Assembly (NCBI GenBank): GCA_963749675.1
Contig: CAVVNT010000008.1
Span: 186,001 to 250,000, forward strand
Source: Roseitranquillus sp963749675
Lineage (GTDB): Bacteria > Pseudomonadota > Alphaproteobacteria > Rhodobacterales > Rhodobacteraceae
Reading direction: 5' to 3'
DNA length: 64,000 nucleotides
Numbering within the stretch: the first letter of the stretch is position 1; every line of letters begins with the position of its first letter. The notes under the pieces are model-generated. The model saw nothing but the letters and a program-made list of their open reading frames with translations. It ran no database searches and was not told the origin of the DNA. A program made the position numbers and the translations under genes. Positions 27,834-37,752 of this stretch are shown here, piece by piece.

Positions 27834-28442
27834 TCACGCCGCCGCATCGTCGAAGCTTCCGGTGCGTAGAGGTCCGCCATACTTGTAGGTGCTGATGACG
27901 ACGCCCGAGGGCGCAGCCTGGGTGCCGACGAGCGCGAGTTCGCGTGGCGGGGCTGCATCCGAGAAGAAGCGTTTTCCTGCGCCCAGCAGGATCGGGAAGA
28001 CCAGCAGCAGCACCTCGTCGGCCAGTCCGTGCTCGAGCAGCACCGGCGTCAGCGTCGAGCTGCCCCAGACGATCAGGTCCGGTCCGTTCCCCTCCTTGAT
28101 GCGGCGAATGCCGTCGGCGATATCCGCGCCAAGGTCCTCGACCGGCCCCCATCCGAGGCTGTCCGGCCTGTGGGTGGCGACGTACTTCGTCGCCGCGTTC
28201 AGACTTTCCGCCATCGGACCGCTCTGCTTCGGCCAGTAGCCGGCGAAGATGTCGTAGGTGCGGCGACCGAGCAGCAGGTCGAAGCTCTCGCCCTGCGCCG
28301 CGTCGATTGCCTCTCCCACCGCCGGGTCGAAATGCGGCGCCGCCCACCCGCCGTGGGGATAGTCGCCGTCCTCGTCCGGCCCGCCGGGAGCCTGGATCAC
28401 GCCGTCCAGCGAGATGTGTTCGATGATCCTGAGCGTTCTCAC
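27834..28442 (-). CDS. Dihydrofolate-reductase-like (RibD C-terminal domain) protein
   Basis: A 202-residue DHFR-like protein: RTLRIIEHISLDGVIQAPGG, FDLLLGRRTYDIFAGYWPK, DLIVWGSSTLTPVLLEHGL, then LLVFPILLGAGKRFF. These are typical of the YyaP/RibD_C group. The start is GTG at 28442, with AAAGGAGG a few bases upstream inside the end of the TetR gene. Native stop-start overlap (GTGA) is still visible, but an extra A in the TetR gene removes the TetR stop. The upstream frame now reads straight through, giving a potential 425-residue fusion. Confidence 0.85.
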   Translation of the reverse strand: MRTLRIIEHISLDGVIQAPGGPDEDGDYPHGGWAAPHFDPAVGEAIDAAQGESFDLLLGRRTYDIFAGYWPKQSGPMAESLNAATKYVATHRPDSLGWGPVEDLGADIADGIRRIKEGNGPDLIVWGSSTLTPVLLEHGLADEVLLLVFPILLGAGKRFFSDAAPPRELALVGTQAAPSGVVISTYKYGGPLRTGSFDDAAA

Positions 28443-29099
28443 GACGCCTCCTTTCGCACGGGTTTGCGCGCGCCCGCGGCAGGCAGCGGCGAAGAGCAGT
28501 TCGATGTAGCGGCGAAGATGATCGACGCTCTCGCGGGCGATCGCCGGGTCCCCGGTCGCCTTGGCGAGGATGAACGCGCCCTGGAGTACGGCTTGGGTAT
28601 GGGCGGCGAGGCTCGCCGGCGTCCACTCCGCCTCGATCCCACGCGTTGCCATCGCCGCCCGGATGTCGGGCTCGAGCGTCGCGGCATGGCCGAAGATGCT
28701 CGCGGCACACGCGTCGCGGATCGTCGGATGCGAGCCGTAGACCTCCTGCGCCATCGTGCCGACGAGGCACGTGAACTCGGCGAGGTCGCCCTCGATGATG
28801 TGCTTCCGGAACTCGACGTAGCCGATCAGCCGGTCGAGCGGGTCGTCGTGATCGTGGTAGGGCGCACCGGCGAAGAAGGCGGAGGTCGTCTCGGCCCAGA
28901 ACGCGGCAGCCGCCACGCCGAGCGCCTCCTTGTTCTCGAAGTGATGGAAGAACGCGCCCTTGCTCACGCCCGCGGCCTTGCAAATGTCATCGATCGTCGT
29001 TGCGGCGAAGCCTTGCATCCGGATGACGTCGCGCGCGGCTTGCAGGAGTCTCGTTCGGGCGTCGCCACGTTCAGGCTCCCGCTTTGTCGGTCTGGCCAT
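28443..29099 (-). CDS. TetR/AcrR-family regulator, stop lost into DHFR-like gene
   Basis: The TetR helix-turn-helix is intact: TRLLQAARDVIRMQGFAATT, then ICKAAGVSKGAFFHHFENKE. A ~150-residue ligand domain follows. The family tail should end AKEAS-stop. Here GCGAAAGGAGG carries one more A than GCGAAGGAGG, so reading continues into the next gene. I start at MARPTK (29099); an ATG four codons upstream overlaps the operator palindrome. It is predicted to repress itself and the operon through the palindrome at 29113-29128. Confidence 0.85.
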
Positions 29100-29112
29100 G
29101 ACGTCAACCATA

Positions 29113-29128
29113 CATACCAGTCGGTATG
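29113..29128. promoter_or_regulatory. Probable TetR operator (CATACC-N4-GGTATG)
   Basis: Perfect 6-bp arms around AGTC, placed 14 bp before the TetR start. Symmetry, spacing and position are those of autoregulatory TetR-type operators. No other palindrome lies in the TetR upstream region. Confidence 0.7.
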
Positions 29129-29388
29129 AGAGTCAATCTGGCTTCTCCGTGGCTTCTCGGCTGAACTGTCCGAAGGGGAATATGGCGGCGCAGCGTAGCG
29201 ACGACGCGGGCGTAGGTCGGGCCCACGGTCGCGGCCAATGCTTCCCGCTACGATGCAGTGGGCTCCTGCTGCTGCGCAGCACCGGAAGCCGACGCTTGTC
29301 GTCACCGCAATGGCGCCGCCCGACCGGCCTGTGGAACGTCAAAGCGAGATCTGTTACCTGATCGATCTACCTCGCCGTCGTGCTGCTC

Positions 29389-29937
29389 ATGAACCTTGAA
29401 GGCCACCTGTTGTCTCGGACCTTCGGTCGTCCCCAGGGACTGATGGGACGACTGCGCCGGCTTGTGATGGCAAGGATCAACGGACCTTGCGGCAAGTGGG
29501 TCCTCGATCGCCTCGAGGTTCGGGGCGGCGATCGCGTGCTTGAGATCGGCATCGGCTCCGCTCTGCTCGGTCAGGAGGCGACGAAGCGGACGCCGACGGG
29601 GGTCATGCTCGCCCAGGCTTCGCGGCGGAACGTGTCCCCGGTCACGAGCGTCCAGGTCGTGCTGCGACCGGCGGAAGCGGCCGATCTGCCGTTCCAGGAC
29701 CGACCCTTTGACAAGGCGCTCGCAGTCAACTGGATGCAGGTGTGGCCCGATCCTCTCGCCGGTCTCGCCGAAATGCGGCGCGTTCTCGTCCCCGGCGACC
29801 GCCTCGCCCTCGGCTTCACGCCGCGGTCCGGACAATCCCATGAAGGCGCTGTCTCGGCCGCCGAGGCGGCAGGCCTCGCCGACGTCCAAATGCTGGAGCG
29901 CAATTCCTGCTTCTGCGTTCTTGCGCCGGTTCCGTAG
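29389..29937 (+). CDS. Class I SAM methyltransferase, probably internally deleted
   Basis: About 182 residues. Motif I is partly kept (GDRVLEIGIGSALLGQEATK), followed by TPTGVMLAQASRRNVSP. The segment that should hold the acidic ribose-binding loop between these parts is shortened by roughly ten residues. Later motifs (AEAADLPFQDRPFDKALAVN, RVLVPGDRLALGF) are normal. A GTG three codons earlier could also start it. The SAM pocket may be compromised. It is followed after 8 bp by the nucleoside hydrolase gene. Confidence 0.6.
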   Translation: MNLEGHLLSRTFGRPQGLMGRLRRLVMARINGPCGKWVLDRLEVRGGDRVLEIGIGSALLGQEATKRTPTGVMLAQASRRNVSPVTSVQVVLRPAEAADLPFQDRPFDKALAVNWMQVWPDPLAGLAEMRRVLVPGDRLALGFTPRSGQSHEGAVSAAEAAGLADVQMLERNSCFCVLAPVP

Positions 29938-29945
29938 GCGTCTCC

Positions 29946-31037
29946 ATGGGACTGCTGAAAAGGATTGCGGGCGGGCTGGTCCTGCTGATGCTTCTGCTCC
30001 TCGCGACATTCGCCATGCCCGTTCAAACCTGGCGAACGGGCGAGCTGCCGGCTCCGCCCCTGTCTCTCATCGACGGCGGCCCCCGCGTCGCGGTCTCCGA
30101 CCGAGTTTGGATCGACACCGATGCAGCTTGCGGTCTCGGCCGCCGGTCCGATCCCGACGACTGCCTTGCCTTTCTCCTGCTGGCGCTCTCGAGAGAGGTC
30201 GAGATCGTCGGCATCTCGACGGTCTTCGGCAACGCCGCTCTGGAAGAGACCGATCGCGTCACGAGAGCGCTCGCCGACCAAATCGCGGAAGCCGGGCTTG
30301 GCCGCATCCCGGTCCATCATGGCGCCGCCGAGGCCGCCACCGCGGCGCAGCCTGCTCACGAGGCGCTGACGCGCGCCCTCGAGGAAGGTCCGCTTACGCT
30401 CGTTGCCTTGGGGCCACTCAGCAACATCGCGGCGGTACTGCGGAATCGGCCCGATCTGCAAAAACGCGTGGTTCGGCTTGTCGCGGTAATGGGGCGCCGG
30501 CCGGGGCACATCTTCCACCCAAGCGAGGGGGCGGGTGGCGGTATCCTCTTTGGTCACGGGCCGGTCTTTCGCGACCTGAACTTCGACCTCGATCGCGGAG
30601 CCGCGCGATCACTGCTTGCCATGGGGCTGCCCATCACGTTCATGCCTTACGAGGCGGCGCGAGAAGTGACGCTGACTTCGCATGACGTTGATCGCATCGC
30701 ACATTCAGGAGGAGCGGCGTCCTGGGTGGCCGACCAGACGCGCGGATGGCTGGACTTCTGGCGGAGCGAGATCGGCCGCGAGGGGTTTTACCCGTTCGAC
30801 CTGCTCGCCGCGCAATACGTCCTCGCACCGGAGCTCTTCGATTGCGCGCGGGCGAGCGCGCGCGTCGGCAAGGACAAGCGACTGAGTAATCTCTGGTTTC
30901 ATGACCCCGACGCGATGCTGATCGAGAGCACCGGGGAGGCCACGGGCGCGCTTGACGCCGAGGTTGTCTACTGCCCGAGGTCCCGCCCAGGTCTCCACCA
31001 GCGCCTGGTCGACGGACTGCTCGCAAGGGGAGGATGA
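29946..31037 (+). CDS. Nucleoside hydrolase (IUNH family), membrane-anchored or exported
   Basis: A 363-residue protein with an N-terminal hydrophobic segment (GGLVLLMLLLLATFAMPV) that suggests export or anchoring. The inosine-uridine hydrolase Ca2+-binding signature is present in a split form (WIDTDAACG, then SDPDDCLAFLLLAL). Further motifs are LTLVALGPLSNIAAVLRNRP and a late FYPFDLLAAQYVL. The family cleaves the N-glycosidic bond of ribonucleosides. The position is probably periplasmic, so a scavenging role is plausible. The frame is intact. Confidence 0.82.
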   Translation: MGLLKRIAGGLVLLMLLLLATFAMPVQTWRTGELPAPPLSLIDGGPRVAVSDRVWIDTDAACGLGRRSDPDDCLAFLLLALSREVEIVGISTVFGNAALEETDRVTRALADQIAEAGLGRIPVHHGAAEAATAAQPAHEALTRALEEGPLTLVALGPLSNIAAVLRNRPDLQKRVVRLVAVMGRRPGHIFHPSEGAGGGILFGHGPVFRDLNFDLDRGAARSLLAMGLPITFMPYEAAREVTLTSHDVDRIAHSGGAASWVADQTRGWLDFWRSEIGREGFYPFDLLAAQYVLAPELFDCARASARVGKDKRLSNLWFHDPDAMLIESTGEATGALDAEVVYCPRSRPGLHQRLVDGLLARGG

Positions 31038-31440
31038 GGGTCTCGACCGCCGCGGGCATGACGGGCGTATTGTCCAGCCGCTGCAAGAGCTCGAAAAGGC
31101 ACTATGGCAATGACGGACGTTGGAGAGAGGCATCGTTGAGCAGCGGATAGAGCACATCGAGCCGCTGCGCCGCCGCAGGAGGGGCGTCGAGAACGGCCCT
31201 CTGCGGACCTTCAGAAGACCTTGACACCACCGCGTCGCAGCGACGCTTGCTGACATTCAAACCGCGGCGAAGTCGAGGCGGAGTCTCTCCCTGAAGGCGA
31301 TGCCGAGACTGCTTGGTATACTCTTGGCAGGAGAGCTGCGCCCACGCGTGTTGCCTCTATGCAACCTCGCTAACTCACACCGAGCGCCAATATCGCAATG
31401 TAGGAGGCTCGAAGGAGAGTTGCGGCGGTGTAGGACGCCA
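31038..31440. other. Intergenic stretch
   Basis: No gene is supported. Short frames lack ribosome sites and family motifs. GC content falls toward 31370-31420. Confidence 0.35.
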
Positions 31441-31764
31441 GTGTCGGCGGCACAGTCGCCACCTGACATCGTCGCCCGGATCGGCTCGGCTGCCGAGCGC
31501 AGCGGTGCAGCGGTCCCGCCGGCGAACGAGTTCCTGTTCGGGTTGATGCTGACCACAAGCAACGCAGTTCTGGTGAGCGTCGGCGCGCCGTTCTTCTTCT
31601 CCACGGGCGCGGGCGGCGGCATCAAGTGGAGCGTCGCGGCAGCGGTCAGCATCCTCGCGGCGGCGCCGCCGATGGCATTGGGCCTCTTGATGTACCGCCA
31701 CAATGGCGGGCGTGACCAAGGGGTGAGGGGGCCCGCCAGTGCATCACGCGTGGCGATGTCTTGA
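31441..31764 (+). CDS. Possible small membrane protein
   Basis: A tentative 107-residue frame from GTG at 31441 (AGGA five bases upstream). It has two hydrophobic segments (EFLFGLMLTTSNAVLVSVGA and WSVAAAVSILAAAPPMALGL) and a basic tail. No family is recognised and the start is weak. It may equally be a chance frame in GC-rich DNA. Confidence 0.3.
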   Translation: MSAAQSPPDIVARIGSAAERSGAAVPPANEFLFGLMLTTSNAVLVSVGAPFFFSTGAGGGIKWSVAAAVSILAAAPPMALGLLMYRHNGGRDQGVRGPASASRVAMS

Positions 31765-31883
31765 GCGTCGGATCCAAAACGCGTCTTCAGTACAGAACCG
31801 GCGGCGCTCCCGCGCCGCCTCGGCATCCCGCCCAGCCCGATAAGATAGACCCGTCAGGCCGGGCGGTGCGGAAGCCTGCAACC

Positions 31884-34835
31884 TCACTCCGCGGCGCCGG
31901 AGAAGGGAGCGATGAGCTCGTCGACGGTAAATAGCCCACCGCCCTTCATCACCATTTCCACATCGATCAGATCCCGGATGGTCTCGTCGGGGTTTCCATC
32001 CACGAACGCGATGTCGGCGATCTTGCCGACCTCGATCGTTCCGATCTCGTCGGAGAGGCCCAGTTCTTCGGCTGGAACCGTCGTCGCCGACTGCAGGATC
32101 TGGAAGGGGGTCATCGGACCGCGCTCCAGCCAGCGCATGTTGCTGTGCAGCCCGATGCCGACGAAGTCGAGCGGCGTGTCGGTACCTGCAAGAACCCGCC
32201 CTCCGGCCTCGACGATGCGCGCGAAGGTCTCGGGATTGTCCTCGATCCTCGCGAGGAAATCCGAGCTTTGGGCGGTTGCGGTGCTGGCCGCCTCCTCGTT
32301 GAGCGCGTCCTGTTCCGGCCGGGGAAGCAGTGCCTGAACCCGGCGATCCTGCCGGATGTCCCCGTCTTCAAAAAGGGTGCGGTCCGTCGCGAAGAAGGTC
32401 GTGACCACGGACATGCCTCCGGCCGCGAAGTAGTCGACAACGTCCTCATAGGTCTTCCCCGTGATCGAGCCGATGCGGGAATAGTCCAGCCGCTCGGTCG
32501 CGCCGAGATGGGTGGTCCCGCTCAAATCGAGGTAGACGCCCGGCGCGAGGAAGTGCGAGTAGGTAGGTACTCCCCGTTCGCCCGCGGCGTCGGCAGCAAT
32601 TTGCATGAACTCGGGCTTCAGGCGGACGTAGGTCTTCAGAATGTCGTAGCCGAGAGAATTGGCCCGCTGCAACTCGTCGGAGAGCTGCTCTTCGTCCGCT
32701 ATGGGCCGCATGGCGTTGTAGTAGATGCGCGACCCGTCGAGGGGTCCTCCGGTGTAGAAGAACCGGGGCCCGACTCGCCGGCCTGAGGCCAGCGCCTCGT
32801 AGTCGCCGACGGACCGGTAGGCCAGGTCACCGACCGAGCGGGTGCTGGTGATGCCCATTGACAGCAGCAGCCGCCCCTGGCGCGAGCCGTAGCCGTAGGT
32901 GTGATTGCCCCAAGTCTGGTGGGTATGCCCCTCGATCAGGCCCGGGACCGCCGTGAGTTGGCCGGCATCGACGACCTCCCCCTGATGCGCGGCATCGTCA
33001 TGCGGCTCGATCGATTGGATGCGACCCTCCGAGACGCGGATGTCGATGTCCGTGCGGACGTCTTCCGACACCCCGTCCCAGAGACGGCCCGCATGGATCG
33101 TGACGGGCGCCGGGGCGTCCTGTGGAGACCATTCGAGGTCCAGCGCGATGTCGGCGACATCGCCGCTCGCCACGTCCACGGTCTTCATCTCACCGTCCTG
33201 CAGGAAGAGGACCGTCGAGGAGTCACCATCCCAAGTGGGAGAGTCGACCACGCCATCGACGATCTGACGGGCCTCGCCTTGGGGCGCCCCGGTCTCGTCG
33301 ACCTCAACGACGTGGAGCGAGCCCTCGAGCACGAACGCCATCATCTCGCCATCGGGCGACCAGACCGGGCCGTTGTCGGAGCGCGTCGTGATCGAGACGT
33401 TCTCGCGCGGCTCGTAGAAGGTCTGCGCGCCGCTCTCGACGTCGACGACGAGGATTTGGCTGGTCCCCTCGCGGAACCTCGATGTGTAGGGCACGACGGC
33501 GGCAAGCGCGATCCGCGATCCGTCCTCGGACCAGCTCGGGCGTCCGGGCTGGAAGATGTCCTCCACGATGCGCCGGCTCTCCCCGCCTGCGACATCGACG
33601 ATGAACGTGCCGCCGGCTTCGGTCTGGTAGGCGATCCGGCTGCCGTCGGGCGACCAGGTCGGATAGAGCTCCGCGCCGTCCGAGCTCGTCAGAACCTGCT
33701 CCTTGCCGGAAGCCACCTCGCGGATCCAGATGTCGAGGGAGCCGTTGCGGTCGCTCACGTAGGCAAGGCGCGTGCCATCCGCGGACCATGCCGGATCGGA
33801 TTCGTAGAACGCGTTGTTGGTCAGGTTCTCGGGCGTTTCGCCGATTTGCATCGTCCAGAGGTCGTTCAGGGCGACGAAGGCGATCCTCTCCCCGTCCGGA
33901 TGCAATGCGGGCGTGACGATCCCCTTCACCTGGTGCGACCCGTCGCGCGCGATCTCGCCCTGCACCTCGAAATCGGGCCTCTCGATCGTCAGTTCGGCAG
34001 TGAACGGAATTTCTTCCGGCGCCTCGGCGTCGGCCGCGAGGCGCACCAGGCCTCCGTCCGCCGTAAAGACGGCGCTGCCGTCCTGCTGCCAGTGTACGCG
34101 GAAGGGAAAGACGTCGTGACCCTTGAGCCGCGTCGTGTCCCCGACCATGAGGTCGGCTCGGCCTGGCGTCGAGCGTATCCAGCTGATCCCGGGATCGGCT
34201 CCGGCCTGCCACGACGGAGCGTAGGCGACGCCGTCGATCCCGGTGACGAGATCGCTGGTCTCGCCCTCCCGGGTCGTTTCCCGTATCGCGGACCCGTCGA
34301 CGACGTAGGCGATGCGTTAGCCGTCCTGCGACCAGGTCGGGTAGGCTTCCTCGCCCGGACTGTCCGTCCACTGGGTCATCTCCCCGGAGGAGAGGTCGAT
34401 CGTCCAGACGTCGTAGGTGCCGGACCGGTCGGAGACGAAAGCGACTTCGGACCCGTCGGGGGAGATCGCCGGTTCGCGCTCGTCCCAGGGCGCTTCGGTC
34501 AACTGCCGAAGGTCGCCCCCGTCGGGGGTCATTGTCCAGATATCGAACGTGCCTTCAGCGAATGCCTGAACGGCGACCAGGTCGTTGCCGGCGGGCGACC
34601 AGTGAGGTCTCGCTGCTCCGAGTTCGGGATCGGTGATCTGGACGGACTCGCCGGTCTCGAGATCGGTCCGCCACAGGATTCCCTGGATGTCGAGAATCGC
34701 CTCGGATCCGTCGGGCGACACCGTGGCCGCGAGGTTCGTCACGCGATCGTAGTCTATCCGAACCTGCTCTGCCTGTGCCGGGGCCCAGGCAAGTGTCAGT
34801 GCCGACGCGACGGCCGGCAAACGATAAGCTGGCAT
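31884..34835 (-). pseudogene. Secreted TolB-propeller amidohydrolase, split by an in-frame TAA
   Basis: Full coding length is 983 codons. The signal peptide (YRLPAVASALTLAWAPAQAE) follows GGGAGGAGC. Many TolB/PD40 blades come next (WSPDGSRIAYQTEAGG and similar). A C-terminal amidohydrolase domain has the metal-binding EGHTHQTWGNHTYG and LAGTDTPLDFVG. A TAA at 34317-34319 falls in a blade where Ser/Thr is expected (SQDG-stop-RIAYVV). The frame is the same on both sides, so a single substitution inactivates an otherwise intact gene. Members are predicted periplasmic imidazolonepropionase-like hydrolases. Confidence 0.8.
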
Positions 34836-35142
34836 GCTGCTCCTCCCAGTTGCTGTCGGGCAGCGTCCACGCGCGCGCTCTGATCGCCCCGGATCCACGT
34901 GATCTACGCGCTGAGCGTGAGCATTCTGCCCTAAGAGCCACTATAGATTGCACCGAGGCCGAGTCAAAAAAGCGCTCCGGAACTCGCGTGATGTCGCCTT
35001 CGTCATCAGCGACGACGGGTTCGGCGCGGCCCCGGGGCCCTTCGCCTGCCGTGTCGGCCCTATGCGGACACTCGGCATGCTCCGCCACCACCGCGCTGCG
35101 GCGGCGACTGCGGAAAATGGTGCGTCCCTGGGGAACTGACCG
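34836..35142. other. Intergenic stretch upstream of the VirB9 remnant
   Basis: No gene is supported. It holds the promoter region of the divergent amidohydrolase and VirB9-like genes. No virB8 coding sequence, the usual upstream neighbour of virB9, is visible. Confidence 0.35.
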
Positions 35143-35679
35143 ATGATCCGACAGCTCACCGTCTCCGCCCTGGCCCTCGCCGTCGCTGCCGGGCCGCTTC
35201 ATGCCGCGTCGACGCCTTCGAGCGGTAGGCTCGATCCGCGCATCCGCAATGCAATCTACAACCCCGATCAGGTCTTCGTCGTGGAGACGGACCTGCGACA
35301 CGCAACGACGATCCACTTCGGGCAGGGAGAGACCTTCCAGGCCGTCATCGTCGGCGACACCGAGAGCTTCCAGGTCGATCCGATCCCCGAGATCGGCAAC
35401 ATCCTCACGATCAAGCCGCACGTCGCCAAGGCGCGGACGAACATGACGGTCGTCACGAACCGGCGCACCTACTCCTTCGACCTGGTAGAGAACGCCATCG
35501 TCGGGGCTGAGTTCTTCGAGGTCCGCTTCGACTATCCCCAGGACCGCCGCGCAAGCGCCAGCCAGAGCTTCGTCGGCAAGGGCGCGCCCCTACTGGCTCT
35601 ACGTCGCCGGAACTTCTCTGGCGGTCGCGTTTACGACGCAAAGGATGTTCGGCGCGATCGCGATGATGGGGTCGCGTGA
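35143..35679 (+). pseudogene. VirB9/TrbG-like protein, N-terminal remnant
   Basis: Signal peptide (MIRQLTVSALALAVAAGPLH) then a VirB9 N-terminal domain: RIRNAIYNPDQVFVVETDLR, TIHFGQGETFQAVIVGD, NILTIKPHVAKARTNMTVVT. After about residue 145 homology stops. The linker and C-terminal VirB7-binding domain are missing. Near 35585 another frame opens (YWLYVAGTSLAVAF, running to a stop at about 35803) that I cannot assign. VirB9 is an outer-membrane core component of type IV secretion. No other virB genes are present, so this is a relic. Confidence 0.7.
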
Positions 35680-35836
35680 GGATGCCCCCAAGGTCGAACT
35701 TGATGCGACGGTAGCGAGGGGCGCCGCTGCACTCGCGCGGACCCCACGAGTGCCTTGGGCGGAAACGCCCATGGCCGATCGTCTCGAGGGCAAGGCGCTC
35801 TGACCCGCCACACCCGCCGCACGCCCGGCGGTTGCG

Positions 35837-36508
35837 TCACGGCAGGAAGCGCCAGAGCACGCCGACACCCGCGAACCAAGGATGCGCCAAGATGAGCATG
35901 ACCATCGCAGCGGCCGCCCCCGCAAGGCGCCGGGCGGCGTCTTCCGGCGTCGAGACAGGTGCGGCATGCATCTGCTCCACGGTTCGCTGCCAGGCGACGC
36001 CGCCCATCTCGCGCTGGCGGCGCCGATCGATGATCCGCATACCCACGAACGCGAAGCCGGCGAAGCTGCCGAACATCACCACATGCGCGAGGTCGCCGTT
36101 CACAATAAGATGCGCCGCTGACCAGAGGAAGAAGGCCGCCAGGACCGGGTGGCGCACCCAGCGCAGGAGACCGGGATGATGCGGGTCGAAGGCATCGTTC
36201 CGCATGCCACCGAACGAGAGCGGATTGGGTCGAACCAGGCCGAAGGCGAGGATCAGGCTAGCTGCAAGCATCGCCGCGAGCACCAGCCAGTGCGCGCCCG
36301 GCGGCTCTGGCCAGATCGGCACGAAGGGCGCCCGGTCCGCCGCAATGAACAGTGCGGCGAGCATGGCAAGCGAAAGGGCGGAATAGGAGATGCCGAAGCC
36401 AGCATGACCTAGCCGCGCCACGAGCCATGGCCGCACCGGCGGGCGCACCGGCACCGAATGCAGGATGAAGAATCCCGCGAAGACTGCGGTAAACTCGATC
36501 CAGCCCAT
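35837..36508 (-). CDS. nnrU: NnrU-family membrane protein
   Basis: A 223-residue protein with about six transmembrane segments. NnrU marks: FTAVFAGFFILHSVPVRP, ALSLAMLAALFIAADRAP, FDPHHPGLLRWVRHPVLAAF and VMFGSFAGFAFVGMRIID. NnrU is linked to nitric-oxide and denitrification gene sets; its biochemical role is unsettled. The ATG at 36508 is 4 bp after the NnrS stop, so the two are coupled. It is the last gene of the minus-strand NO-response block. Confidence 0.85.
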   Translation of the reverse strand: MGWIEFTAVFAGFFILHSVPVRPPVRPWLVARLGHAGFGISYSALSLAMLAALFIAADRAPFVPIWPEPPGAHWLVLAAMLAASLILAFGLVRPNPLSFGGMRNDAFDPHHPGLLRWVRHPVLAAFFLWSAAHLIVNGDLAHVVMFGSFAGFAFVGMRIIDRRRQREMGGVAWQRTVEQMHAAPVSTPEDAARRLAGAAAAMVMLILAHPWFAGVGVLWRFLP

Positions 36509-36512
36509 CCGA

Positions 36513-37712
36513 CTAGCGTTTCGGCCGGGCGCGAAGCAGGTGTCGCCCGTAGTGCGCCGAGAAGCCACCGAACGCCGCGATCCAGGCGAGCCCCGAACCT
36601 GCGTGGAGCGCAGGCGCGAACCCCGGTAGCGGCCCCGACAGAACCCGCGCCACGACCGCGCAGATGACCAGAAGATAGATGGCGACAGTGCCTGCGTCCG
36701 CCTTCAGCTCCTGCCCCGTATGCCCGAGCGTCGCCCGCGTCATGACTGCGAGCGTCATGAGGCCGAACGCCCCCGCCATCCAAACATGCTGCGCCGCTGC
36801 TGGCCCGACCGTCCCTGGCCAAAACACCGCGCTCCCAGCCGCGAGCGCCCCCAGCGGCAGCAAGGAATAGCCTGCATGCAGCACCAGCAGCAGCGGTTCG
36901 GCCCCGGTTTTGTGCCCCGCCCAACGCCCCAGCCGCCAGAGATGCAGCGCGCCCGCGGCGATGAGCAAGGCGCCAGTCGCCGCCGCGGCGGGCGCTACCA
37001 CCCAGACAAGAACCGCGGCGCCGAGTACCACGAGCGATAGCAAATCGAGCCGCTGCATCGGTGGCGAGGGCAGAGCGCGGCTGCCGCGCTTGACGAGCCA
37101 GTTCCGCGTAAACGAGGGCACGATCCGCCCGCCGATCACCGCGACCATCATAAGGCCCGCGCCGACGCCGAGCCGCAACCCGACCCCCTCGGCCGCGAAA
37201 TGTCCCTGCGCTGCCTCCCAATGGAAGATAGCGTTACCAAGAATAAGGACCGCCAGCATCGCCAGGACGACGAGGTTGCGCCAATTGCTCCCCCTGACGA
37301 TCTCTCGCGCGATCGCGGCCGCGAGCACCAACGGAAAGACGAGATCTGCGAGCGCCACGACCGCGGGTGGCAGCTTTTCCGAGAAGGCGACCGCCACCCG
37401 CCCGAGAACCCAGAGCGTGAAGAGGCCGCCGAGCGGCCACCCCACGATGGGCAGCCGCCCGGTCCAGTTCGGCACCGCCGTCAACAGGAAACCCGCAACG
37501 ACCGCCCCGAGATAGCCGAACAGGAACTCGTGCGCATGCCACGACACCGGGTCGAAGGCGGTGGGCAGCACGATGAGCCCGCTCAGCATCGGAACCCAGA
37601 GCAGCATGGCGACGACCGCCCAGACGCCGGCGCCGAAGAAGAACGGACGAAACCCGTAGGTCAGAAGGACGGGCCCGCGCCAGGCGCGCATCTGTTCGGC
37701 TGTGCTGGTCAT
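36513..37712 (-). CDS. nnrS: NnrS-family heme/copper membrane protein
   Basis: A 399-residue protein with twelve hydrophobic segments. NnrS motifs: GFRPFFFGAGVWAVVAMLLW, WHAHEFLFGYLGAVVAGFLL (conserved His pair), TAVPNWTGRLP and GGRIVPSFTRNWL. NnrS relieves NO-derived stress and is regulated by NO sensors in several bacteria. The frame is intact. It lies in the middle of a collinear block with DUF488, AhpD-like, hemerythrin and globin genes upstream. Confidence 0.92.
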   Translation of the reverse strand: MTSTAEQMRAWRGPVLLTYGFRPFFFGAGVWAVVAMLLWVPMLSGLIVLPTAFDPVSWHAHEFLFGYLGAVVAGFLLTAVPNWTGRLPIVGWPLGGLFTLWVLGRVAVAFSEKLPPAVVALADLVFPLVLAAAIAREIVRGSNWRNLVVLAMLAVLILGNAIFHWEAAQGHFAAEGVGLRLGVGAGLMMVAVIGGRIVPSFTRNWLVKRGSRALPSPPMQRLDLLSLVVLGAAVLVWVVAPAAAATGALLIAAGALHLWRLGRWAGHKTGAEPLLLVLHAGYSLLPLGALAAGSAVFWPGTVGPAAAQHVWMAGAFGLMTLAVMTRATLGHTGQELKADAGTVAIYLLVICAVVARVLSGPLPGFAPALHAGSGLAWIAAFGGFSAHYGRHLLRARPKR

Positions 37713-37752
37713 GTCGCTCGGGATGTCTCGGTTCTTGTGCGCGGTGCTGTCA

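Noticed and set aside
31257..31826. A 189-codon minus-strand frame
   Set aside because: Its translation has no motif and no ribosome site, and it overlaps a plus-strand frame with plausible membrane segments, itself only weakly supported.
32901..34883. A 660-codon open frame on the plus strand opposite the amidohydrolase
   Set aside because: It has no recognisable domain or ribosome site and mirrors the codon bias of the minus-strand gene. The amidohydrolase has clear blades and metal-binding motifs.
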